This document shows, piece after piece, positions 54,921 to 64,000 of a stretch of 64,000 nucleotides of DNA. The position numbers and the translations under genes are program-made. Origin of the DNA: Trebouxia sp. TZW2008 (Eukaryota; Chlorophyta; Trebouxiophyceae; Trebouxiales; Trebouxiaceae); the NCBI GenBank assembly GCA_002118135.1, contig BDIU01000062.1:186001-250000 (forward strand), given 5' to 3'. The first letter of the stretch is position 1. Each line of letters starts with the position of its first letter. A model generated the notes under the pieces. That model was given only the letters and a program-made list of their open reading frames with translations, made no database searches and was not told the DNA's origin.

Positions 54921-57900
54921 TCAGTGACCTGACAGCTGCTGGCAGATATGCCTCAGGCCAGGTGTGGATGATGTCACAGATAATCTCATGCCCAAGCAAC
55001 CTTGAAGGCTCAAATGAATACCAGCAGAAGTGATGCAGAACACAGCAGAAAGCAAACCTGGCACTGGCTGTCCCATCTGATGCTGCACATGAGGAATGCT
55101 GTGCATATGCGTATGTGCGCTATGGTACACGTTTGACATATGATCCTCCTTCACATCATCACTGCCCAAGTCATCATCTGGATCCAGACTGCCTTCGTCT
55201 TGCAGATCTTGACCCTAAACAAACAATGGTGCCTCAGCAGTGAAACCTTCACATTGTGCCACAGCAGCACCAGATTAGCATTGAACGGTTCACATTGTGT
55301 CAAGCAAAGACAAACCGACATTGACAATGCTGCTTCATGCGCAGAGCATGACCAAGACGAGGCTATGTATCATGTGCTGCATCATTCAAGAGGCATTTGC
55401 ACAACAAATGCATTATATGTGCCTAATGCATGCCCTGTCACACTAGCTGAAGCTGAAAGTTGGCAACAGCAGGCCGCAAAAGCCTGTCAATTCTGCAGCA
55501 GAGGCACTCTCCAGTTAGCCATCAGGTCTGAAAACTAGAAACCCTGAATTGAGCATTGAGCTACTTGTGGACTTGAAATGTTGGGTTCTGGTGCTTGCTG
55601 CAACTCATGCATGCAGACACTGACCTGCATCATGCCAGGTGACATTGAGTAGGACTCATCACGCTTTCTCTTCCGCCGCTCCTGACGTTTCCAGATGTCA
55701 CAAGCTTTGCACCAGTTGTACAGTCCATCTCGCCGCATGCGGTAGCGCGTAAAGTCGCCTGCAGGCTTCTCCTCCCCACAAGACTTACATACCTGCAAAG
55801 CAGATCAGCTCATTCAAGCAACAGCAGCTGTCTTGCAGTAAAAGCATCCAGCTCACACTGTACAGGGGCTCTACAAATTTGTAGGTTGCCCACACTATGT
55901 GCGCAGTGTTGTGGGGATTGCAGGGCAGCTTGTGTGGGCTATGCAAATGTACTGATATTGACGCAATTGTGCGGGATGCCCGCGCATGGCTGGAGTTTGG
56001 GGGTCATGGCCCTGGGCAGGGGCTGTAAAACCCTGATCCAGCTGCATGCATTGACATGTTGAATGTGACCCAAATGTGACTCTGTTAGATGTGTGATAGA
56101 CAGACAACAAGCCATGGACGCAGCTTTGTTGATTGGCAGCTCGAACATGATTGTGCGCAGCAATTGCTGGGCCTGGCTGTCTATGTGTGATGGATATTGG
56201 TCTACAGCATTGGTAGCACTCATAGAGAGATACAGTGGCTGTTGTGACGGTGATGTGACTTTCAACAATCGGACCTCCGCAAATGATGTCAACGAACAAG
56301 AAGTGCTCAAGTTGCCATGTGAGGGCACCAAAAGGCAGAAGGCAGACCTTGCTGTCTACAGTGACCTCGTTCAGCGCTCGCTCCTTCTTGGTGCCCTCGC
56401 TGCACACTTTGCACTTGCCAAAGAGACCATCCTTGTTGGTGCGGTTCTTGTAGAAGTGTGAGGCTGGTTTGTGCTCACCACACTCGCTGCAGCGCTTCTC
56501 CATCACTGTGGGCTCTGTCACCTGTCAACATAACCTAGCTCAGCTGCACTTTTCTGAAGCAATGAATGCCAAAGATGCTTGTTGGCCGGGATGGAAGCTT
56601 TGGACATTGACCAGTGCCCAAGTCCTGCTTGTAAGGGAATTGAAGAGGGATTTGACAAGATTGAATAGCATCTGTAGCTGTCGCTGAAGTGGATTGGCAG
56701 GGATGCATACTTGCAATTGCAGACCTTGAAGCTCTTTGAAGGCGAGAGTGTACCAATTTGAATCAAGGACCTGAATGACAGATGTGAGCAGCATGCGTAC
56801 ACAGGCCAGGTCTGATGCATTGGAGTGCAAATTGATGCAAGCGCTGAATGAAGCAAGCAGTACCTTGCGTTGGTTGGTCTGCGCCATGCACCTCTTGCAC
56901 TTGCTGACTAAGCCATCCCTGTTGGTCATGCTGCGATAGTACTCACCGAGCGGCTTCACCTCACGGCAAGCCTTGCACTCCTGCAGTGCGAAGACAGCAT
57001 CAGCACTTGTGTAACGTACGGCCTCGATAATTTACTCAAGTCAAGCGAAAATGTGAGGTCAGGCTGAACAGCCATAGACGTTGCCCATACAACATGATGC
57101 CAATGTGCACACGCTAGAGTAACCCCTGCAGAACCCACACTCTTAGGACATGGGCTTCACTTTGCAGCTGAAACATGCAAAAGGGCAAGAAGCATGTACA
57201 GCGTATGCAGGAGGCAGCATCTCAGCCAAACTGTTCAGGACATACGTAGCCCAGGCAGCATATGCAAGACTCTGCCAACAAATGCAGCAGTCTTGATGCC
57301 TGTATGACACGTCAACAAAATTTTGTCCAAGACATTCTGCCAGTTGCTGATCAAAAGTGAATACGCAATGTATGATATTCGGCAGTATGAAGGACTGAGA
57401 TGCAACGCAACTTGCGAATCATGCAGTACATTGGCATCAGCAGGTGATACACAAAATGCAAGTGCTTTGAAGTATCAAGCTCTGAGAATAGCATTGTGAC
57501 TCAGCGGTGTGCAATACGTGAAGCTATGCATTCAATGCTTCACCTTCTGGTTGGCAAAAGCCTCCTCAGGCAAAACCACATCAGCAGGTGTTTCAGAGAC
57601 AGGCCTGCCCTCTTGTTTAGCAGCCAAACTGTTGCGTTGATACTGCGCACACTTGGCGTTCTGACAGGGCTTGCAGTAGCTGTGCAAGCCATCCTTGTTC
57701 ATCCTGTTCTTGGGAAACTCCTCTGCTAGCTTTGTCTGACCACAAGCTCGGCAATGCTGCACAAAAGTTTCATTTATTCATTCATTCATTCTTTCATTCA
57801 CTCGTGCATGAACTCATGCATGTACTCATCCATTGGTTCATTGGTTCATACATCCATCCATCCACATGCATGCTAGACAGGCTCAGCAGGCCTATAGCCG

Positions 57901-59819
57901 ACAAGTTGATGATGGCATGTTGCTGTTGAAGCTGCATGTGGTGCTGCTGTCAGCCATTTCAAACATGTGGTGGGCACAGTTGAGTGCTGCAATCAGACAA
58001 ATGACCATGCAGCGAAAGCGCCCTTGCTGACTCGCATGCTGATTGTCACTGCTCCATACTACAGTGATTGACATTACTGTCTCTGAACATTGCAACCAGA
58101 TACCCAATTGCGATGCTCTTTCTGCATTGCTGCAAAGTTTGACAGATAGGCAAGGACTTCACCTTATCCACAACACTGACTTCATAGCTGCCAGATGCCC
58201 TGCTGCGACACTTGTCTCCGTGACACTGCTTGCATAGGCTGTGTAGCATGTCTGCAGCAGTTTTGTTGGTGTAGAATTCTGAAGAAGGCTTGTTCACTCG
58301 GCAGCCAGCGCACACCTGCTCAAGCAGACTTGATTTAGATGTAGCAAGACGACAGCAAGCATGTGCATGGCAAGCAACTGACAAATTGTGCAGTTAGTTG
58401 CATGCAGGTTTTGTAACACATCAGGCAAAACTCTTGTCTGAGCTCAAGCAAGTATTCAAGGCTTGTTTTGCTACAAGCAATGCTTGCCAAGTTCAACTTG
58501 CTGCGCAGGACAGGTGCCTGTTGTGGGGAACAAGCTGTAGGGATGACTATGCTCTGAGTGTACCAGGCTGACCTTCTCAGCTGGCGGACACAGGCCTGCC
58601 TTAGCTTCTTGCCGCGCCTTGGCTTGATCAGCATGACATACTTTACAGATGTTGTACAAGCCATCTTGGCTCAAGCTGTAGCGGTAGAAGCCATCAGCAG
58701 GCTTGATCTTTTTGCAATGAGGACACTCCTTCTCAGTCAATGTAGGCTCATGTACCCTCTGCCTTCGCTTGCGCTTCTCCTTGTCATACTCAGCAGCACA
58801 AGTCTTGCACATGCTGTTATGGCCATCTGCATTGACCTTGTTCCGATGGTAGTCTGCTAGACATTTCATCTCATGACAGATCCTGCAAACCTTGCGTACA
58901 GCAAGCTCCTGAGCTGATGCTGGGCCTTGATCATGCCTGGCATACACAGGGCGGCCTGAAGGCTGACCTTCTCCAGACATGGGTTGCTGTGGCATGTTGG
59001 ATTGAGGCGACATGCCAGGTTGTTGCATGGCAGAGGAGATGGATGCTAAAGGCTCCTGCACATGCTGAAGTGACTGCGCAACTGGCTGGTGAACAGGCAA
59101 GACTGCGTTCATGCCTGCAAGGGGTGACAACGGCTGCTGGTGTAGCTGCTGAGGTAGTAACAATGAATCATCTGACGGAATGAAATGCTGCTGTGCCAAC
59201 AAAGGCTGATCTGCCTGTACTGGGCTTTGCAGTGCCTGAGGTGTAGGACTGCTGATGCTCTGAGCCATGGCAACCATACTTGGGTGGACTTCCAGGCTGA
59301 TGTTTGACACAGGGACACCTACAGTCAAACGTAGCAAAACAAGTCCAGTGTGCAGCCAGACACAAGCAAAGAGAGTGTAAGTTGAATATGTTTCGGTATC
59401 ATACCAACTTCCTGGCCTCCCAGCAGGTTGAAACGCAGCTGTCGTAGTCTCTCACGCTCCTGATGCTTTTCCCATGCTGACTCTAGACCTGTAGAAGTCA
59501 GGCATGCCATCAGTTTGAACGTGACAGGTGCTTGTTTCGTGCCGAGAGCGCTCAGCCGGACAGCCTCACCCCTGAGCATCTTTTCAGATTCAATCTCAGG
59601 CTCCACGGCAGCATCCATCTGCTCCTTCCGAGCTTGCCAAGCCGACCGTTCAACCATGTCGCCAGCAGGGTACGGCCCGAGAAGGTTGTGACGTTCCTGC
59701 CTCAGCTGCAAACTCCAGACCATGAATTCATCCACAGCTGCCTGTTCGCCGGGCAGGAGCTCGCACTGCAACAGTTGACTGTCTATGTGCTGCAGCTGAT
59801 CAGCCATAGACGACTGCAT
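54921..59819 (-). CDS. protein with seven tandem Cys4 zinc-ribbon-like modules
   Basis: I do not recognise this gene. Exons are 59819-59405, 59318-58573, 58315-58163, 57756-57544, 56980-56864, 56521-56348, 55792-55625, and a last one from 55214. All join in phase (1, then 0). Residues 1-140 form a helical, charged N terminus (EFMVWSLQLRQERHNLLGPY). A Gln/Pro-rich stretch follows. Then come seven modules of C-x2-C, Lys, aromatic, DGL (or similar), C-K-x-C, for example CPHCKKIKPADGFYRY then DGLYNICKVC, and CSECGEHKPASHFYKN then DGLFGKCKVC. Two modules share exon 2, and the next five are one per exon. Each is followed by a basic patch. The C terminus is acidic (DPDDDLGSDD) then His-rich. Similar single modules precede HNH nuclease domains in phage proteins, but no HNH is seen here. 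A nucleic-acid-binding role is inference. The C-terminal splice is unresolved. Confidence 0.75.
57765..57870. repeat. ATTC/ATCC tetranucleotide-rich tract
   Basis: Runs of CATTCATT, TTCATTCA and CATCCATCCATCC in the intron just upstream of exon 57756 of the Cys-module gene. Confidence 0.8.
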
Positions 59820-60181
59820 TGACTGTGCGTTTGGCAAGTCGCCTGTCTGTCTCGCCCAGTCAGCTCTGGGGTAAAGACCCGCCAATTTCAACAGTATACA
59901 GACGTGACCGGGCTCTCGTCGACGCGACTCTGACCCGGACGGGTGTTGAGGAGCTCAACGCAGCAACCTGGGGAAACTTGCACAGAGTTTTGCGCAAGTG
60001 CAGGGGCAAGGAAGAGAGCAAAACGTTCTTTGCCTCGCAGACAGCTGACTAGTGGTGAGTTCATCCCGAAAAAATGTTGTGGATGTGAATAGCCCCAAAA
60101 GCCAAAAAATCAGCCTTTGTTCAGCTTGACCAGCGATGCAGCTGGTCAAACTCGGCAGCAAAGTGCGCACGGCACGGCGAC
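59820..60181. promoter_or_regulatory. CpG-rich bidirectional promoter region
   Basis: 362 bases between the divergent Cys-module (-) and coiled-coil (+) start codons. CpG-rich on both flanks (59560-60000 and 60140-60250). Confidence 0.5.
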
Positions 60182-63100
60182 ATGTCGTCGCTGCTCTTCA
60201 GACCATCTCAGCCGGCAGCGCCGTACGCCCCCGGAAAGATTGGATCAATCACCTCCCAACAGTGAGTGCCCTGCTGTTGACGATTGATGGTTAACACTAT
60301 GTTTCTCTGCATTTTTGTCTGAGATGGCAGCGTCTGCAGTGCTGCCTTCAAGCCCTTTGACGATCCAGCAACCATCAGATTTGCCGAAGTGAGCAGATAT
60401 GCCGAAGCGGTGAGGTTTCACGAAATTTGAGTACTGCTGCAAAGTGACACACGCAGTGCTTCACATATGCCTGACTTGCAGCTGCAAGTCAAACACAGTG
60501 CCCTCCTGGAGTTCGACAGACAGCTCAAGGCCAGTCAAGACGATGTCTGCCAACTAGAAGCTGCTGCACAGGTGAACTTGCTCAGGCTCCACGACTTGCT
60601 CTTGCTAATCGCTTGTGACTGCGAGACAGCTATGATGAGACCTTGCAATCATCTCAGAGATCCTGCCCACAGGCGCCTGCACCATATGGCGTGCTTCAAA
60701 CAAGTCATTGATATTGTGCCTGCAGGCAAAGCTCGATGAGTGGCGCCAAGTCAAGGAGCTGTGTACTCAGTTGCAAGCAGAATATGATGTTGAGTTGCAG
60801 CAGGTTGAAGACAAGCTTGAATCAGCACTATATCCAAGGTGAGTTGCTGCCTTTCAGCTGCTGCTTGTCAGACCCATGCATTGCTGGAATAGCTGTGCTT
60901 GCGGACCTGCACAATGCTACCTGTTACCACAATGTCGCCACCTCTTCCTGGAAAGCTTGTGTCAACTGACATGTACATTTGCAGTGCTGAGAAGGACAAC
61001 AAGATACACAAGCTTGTTCAGGACTTGGCTGAGTCACAGGAAAGGCTCCGCAAATCTGTTCAGGAGGCACTCACAGCAGGTACTGTCTATACATGCATAT
61101 GTAAACTCAGTGCTGACTGCTCCCAAGTGCCCTTACATCAAGACTAACTGCTGTTTTGCAAATTGTTGCAGTACTATAATGGTACAGTAAACTCTCTTAT
61201 CAATGACTGCTTTGGTCAACCAAGACATTTATCCTCATATCAGATTGTCCTTACTCAGAGAGACGACTGCCGTCAGAATGCAGTGATTGGCCACCAGTGG
61301 CATTGTCCTTACAACGAGATTGTCCTTACAGCAAGTGTCCTTACAAAGAGAGTTTACTGTAAATGTTCCTGATAAGCTAGATTTCTGTGCTCCAGGTCAC
61401 GCAACACGAGTTGCAAGAGAGAGCAGTGCCAAAGCTGAACAAGCACAGCAAGCAGCTGATTCCGCAAGGCAAGCAGCTGAACATGCACAGCATGCTGCTG
61501 AAGCTGCACAGGCTGCTGCTGAGGCAGCAGCTCAGTCATCGGCTGAAGAGCGGGATGCTGCTTGGACAGCACAGCAAGCAGCTTTAGCCAGTCAGCAGCA
61601 AGCAGAGGCAGCATCAGCTGCTCACTTGCAATCGCTTGCAGGCATGACAGCCGCCCATGATCAGTTACAGACTGAGGTCGCCAGACTCAACAAGCTGCTC
61701 AGACAGTCTGAGGAGCGCAATTCCACTCACCTTGAGTCTGCTGCAGCAGAAAAGCAGTCACTCTCAGGGCAGTTGACACAGTCTGCGGTTGAAGTGGCTC
61801 GCCTAGCAGATGCAGCAAAGGAGTCCGCTGATGCCAGTGATACAGCAACTGCAGAGAAAGCACAGCTGGAAACAGACTTGGCTCAAGCTCTTGTCAAACT
61901 CGACCAGCAGGACAGCACACACGCGGACTTGGAGCAGCAACTTGAACAGGTCCAGGCTGAGGTTCAGCAGCTGCGAGATGCAGCCACTGTCCAGAGCCAA
62001 ATCTTGCAAGCTGAGCAGAACCTCAAGCATGACACAGAGTCTCAAAACAGCCAGTTGCGGGCTGACCTGACAGAGCTGAAGCACAGGTTTGAGCGTCTGC
62101 AGCAGACCAGCAACGCTGCATCAGCTGAGAATGGAAAGCTCCAGACGCAACTGACGCAGGCTATCACTGAGGCTCAGGAGCAGCACAGATCTGCAACAGA
62201 TGCACGCTCTGAAAACGAGCGCCTCCAAGCTGGGCTTGCTGCCAGTGCACAGACCCATGAGCATGAACAAAGGATTGAGGCCTTGACTGAGGAAGTCGAG
62301 CAGCTGCAAAGCGAGCTAGCCCAAGTAAGGCATTCACAAAGGGACAACCGGTCCAGGGCCTCGCTTGCTAAGGAGCTGAAGAGCCTGCAGGGTCAACTCC
62401 AGGCAGCACAAGAGGCAAAGGATGAGCTGGCAACAGCTAAGCAGCAAACACAGAAGCAGCTGCGGACAGCACAGGAGTCAGCAAAGGCCATGCAGCATGA
62501 GCATGAGAAAATGGAGGCGGCTGCAGCAGACAGGCACCAATTAGAAGCAGACTTGCAAGCTGCACGTGAGGCTGCTGATGGTCAACAACAAGGCATCGAT
62601 GAGCTACAGAGGGCACATGATGAGCGAGTGAGTGAGATGCACCGCACAGCAGCCCAGACGGATGAGGCAGCGAAAGGCGAAAAGTCTGTTCTGCAGGCTG
62701 AACTCAAGCAGCTTCAGCAGCAGCTTCATGCTTCTCAGCAGCAGCTGCAACAGCAGCAGCAGGCACATCAACAGCAGCAGCAGGCGCAGCAACAACAGCA
62801 GCAGGGGCTGATAAGCCAGCAGCAGCATGAGGAAGAACTGCAAAACCTCAGAAGTGAGCTGGAAGAAGCCAACAGGGATGAGATTGCTGTTGTTATCAAG
62901 GAGCAAGAAAGCCTGAGGGATTCAGTAACTCACAGGTACAGCAAAGCAGTTCACCACTGTGTTTGTTGGATTTGCATAAGCCTTGAATGGAGATTCGGTC
63001 AATCAGCCAATTACAACTCACCAATGCATATATCAAAGAAGCCTGTGATTGCTGCTGGCAGAACTGCCTACGTGGCGTAGCATGTCTTTGTATGCGTGTT

Positions 63101-63757
63101 TGGTCCAGAGTGATGATGTCATATCTTGACGTTTGCTCCCACTATGCAGTGCACATAGACGTACGCTGCAATGGTTGCCACTAACCAGGAACAGGTGCTT
63201 GTCCATGCAACTATTTGGCTTCAAGGATTGTGCACAGACTACACTGTCAGTGTTATGCTTTGCTGTCAAAGCCCAACCTGACCTGTAAGGTTGTGCTGCA
63301 GGTGGGAGAGCATCTCATCAAGGCATGCAGATCTGGACAAGCAGCGACTTGGTAAGCTGCATGCTCCTGTTTTATACTTATCAAAATGCAGTGCACATTG
63401 ACCGCATTGCGTGAAGGTCATCAAGTGAATGTGCAGCATTTGACTCTGTGAGCCAACACACTTGCATTCAGATGCAATAAAGGTGCCAGGTCGCTGTAAC
63501 TTGCCTCAAGCTGCATTTTGTGCAAAACTGAAGTTGTTAAAGTCCCGTCAATAGTCCCGTCAATACTCTGTGTATGCATGCTATGCAACTGTACAGAACT
63601 TTGACATCTTCCCGCTGACTTTTGCACTGAAGTGCTGTGGCGCCCTGCTGCAGAAAAGGAGCTGCACGAGCACAAACAAGAGCTGTTGCACGTAACCCAG
63701 AAGATGGAGAGACTCCAACATGAGTTGTGGGAGGCGAAGAAGCATTCTGCTGACGAG
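60182..63757 (+). CDS. long coiled-coil protein, 3' end beyond window
   Basis: Eight exons, 60182-60261, 60331-60409, 60482-60571, 60726-60838, 60985-61079, 61396-62935, 63302-63351 and 63654-63757, join in phases 2, 0, 0, 2, 1, 2 and 1, and a GTATGC donor follows at 63758. The N terminus (LFRPSQPAAPYAPG) is unstructured; FDDPATIRFAEVSRYAEA follows. From about residue 60 the chain is almost continuous heptad-type coiled coil rich in Ala, Gln, Glu and Leu, for example EARLNKLL-like and QLEQVQAEVQQLRDAA segments. It contains a Gln-rich break encoded by CAG repeats (62700-62810). This is a golgin-, myosin-tail- or centrosomal-type architecture. Composition alone cannot say which, and no globular domain is visible. 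The ATG at 60182 sits in the CpG-rich patch shared with the Cys-module gene. Confidence 0.8.
61183..61361 (+). mobile_element. MITE-like element with TA target site and 14-bp inverted ends (copy 1)
   Basis: TA, CAGTAAACTCTCTT, about 147 bases, AAGAGAGTTTACTG, TA. The inverted ends are perfect over 14 bases and the interior has four GTCCTTAC words. The TA duplication and CAG terminus suggest a non-autonomous Tc1/mariner (pogo-like) element. It lies wholly in the intron between exons 61079 and 61396 of the coiled-coil gene, and no transposase is encoded. Confidence 0.8.
62700..62812 (+). repeat. (CAG)n-rich coding tract
   Basis: CAG/CAA repeats encode Gln-rich runs interrupting the coiled coil. 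Confidence 0.85.
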
Positions 63758-64000
63758 GTATGCTGCTCAACACCCTACCTGTGAAGCCTCTGCCTAATGC
63801 ATTGTTGCTTGATCTGTGTACAATGTTTGCTTGAATTTCTGACACAGCATCATCGCAGAAGACTGTGACCTGCTGCAAATCTACAAGGCTCAGCTTTGAT
63901 ACATGACACTGATCCTGCATTGGGGCTGCCTTGCTTCCACGATGCCGGATGCAGGCATAAATACATCATGCTGCAGCCCAACCAAAAGCTGAGACACATC
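63758..64000 (+). other. intron of the coiled-coil gene (runs off the window)
   Basis: Begins with GTATGC after exon 63654-63757. No further exon with a phase-consistent acceptor was identified before the window ends. Confidence 0.5.

Noticed and set aside
1..64000. tRNA, rRNA or other structured RNA genes
   Set aside because: I saw no cloverleaf-like arm pattern with a T-loop GGTTCGA-type motif and no rRNA signature; a covariance-model scan would be needed to be sure.

Overview
This is eukaryotic nuclear DNA. Genes are built from short exons with GT-AG (and unusually often GC-AG) introns whose reading phases join consistently, use the standard code, and lack ribosome-binding sites and operons. 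The gene set (intraflagellar transport protein IFT43, phytochelatin synthase, plastid SecE, a Rubisco-methyltransferase-like SET protein, a CASTOR/POLLUX channel, mTERF and RING-CH proteins) points to a green alga, most likely a trebouxiophyte-like chlorophyte; the taxon is inference. Gene bodies are rich in TG/CA and poor in CpG, while nearly every start codon lies in a CpG-rich patch, usually shared by two divergent genes.

Layout: 355-1641 (+) C-terminal part of a CASTOR/POLLUX-like ion channel; 2147-3874 (+) membrane-anchored phytochelatin synthase; 5045-20629 (-) a 15.6 kb receptor-like pseudokinase gene with about 21 exons; 21829-22477 (-) a secreted protein; 23006-24174 (+) SAM methyltransferase; 24981-26318 (-) IFT43; 26748-28727 (+) mTERF-like; 29143-30323 (+) RING-CH ubiquitin ligase-like; 31039-36283 (-) SET-domain methyltransferase with a polyglutamine insert; 36573-39495 (+) RTF2; 41582-51537 (-) a 17-exon polytopic membrane class-3 lipase; 52530-53286 (-) SecE-like; 54921-59819 (-) a protein with seven repeated Cys4 modules; 60182 to beyond 63757 (+) a long coiled-coil protein running off the window. 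About 2 kb at 39.5-41.6 kb and 1.2 kb at 53.7-54.9 kb hold no gene that I can support.

The most striking feature is the introns. In the pseudokinase, SET, RTF2 and lipase genes many introns consist of tandem copies of the neighbouring exon end, including its splice site. Examples are about nine copies of the last part of an RTF2 exon at 103-bp spacing, four copies of a half-transmembrane exon, three copies of a lipase exon end each with a GC donor, and one inverted copy. Most copies are decayed, but several keep an open frame and a splice site, so they are candidates for alternative exons or record intron growth by junction duplication.

Two diverged copies of a roughly 180-bp element with TA-flanked inverted ends lie in introns 28 kb apart. 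All calls come from reading the sequence; no database search was run. Exon joins are supported mainly by phase consistency and family motifs.
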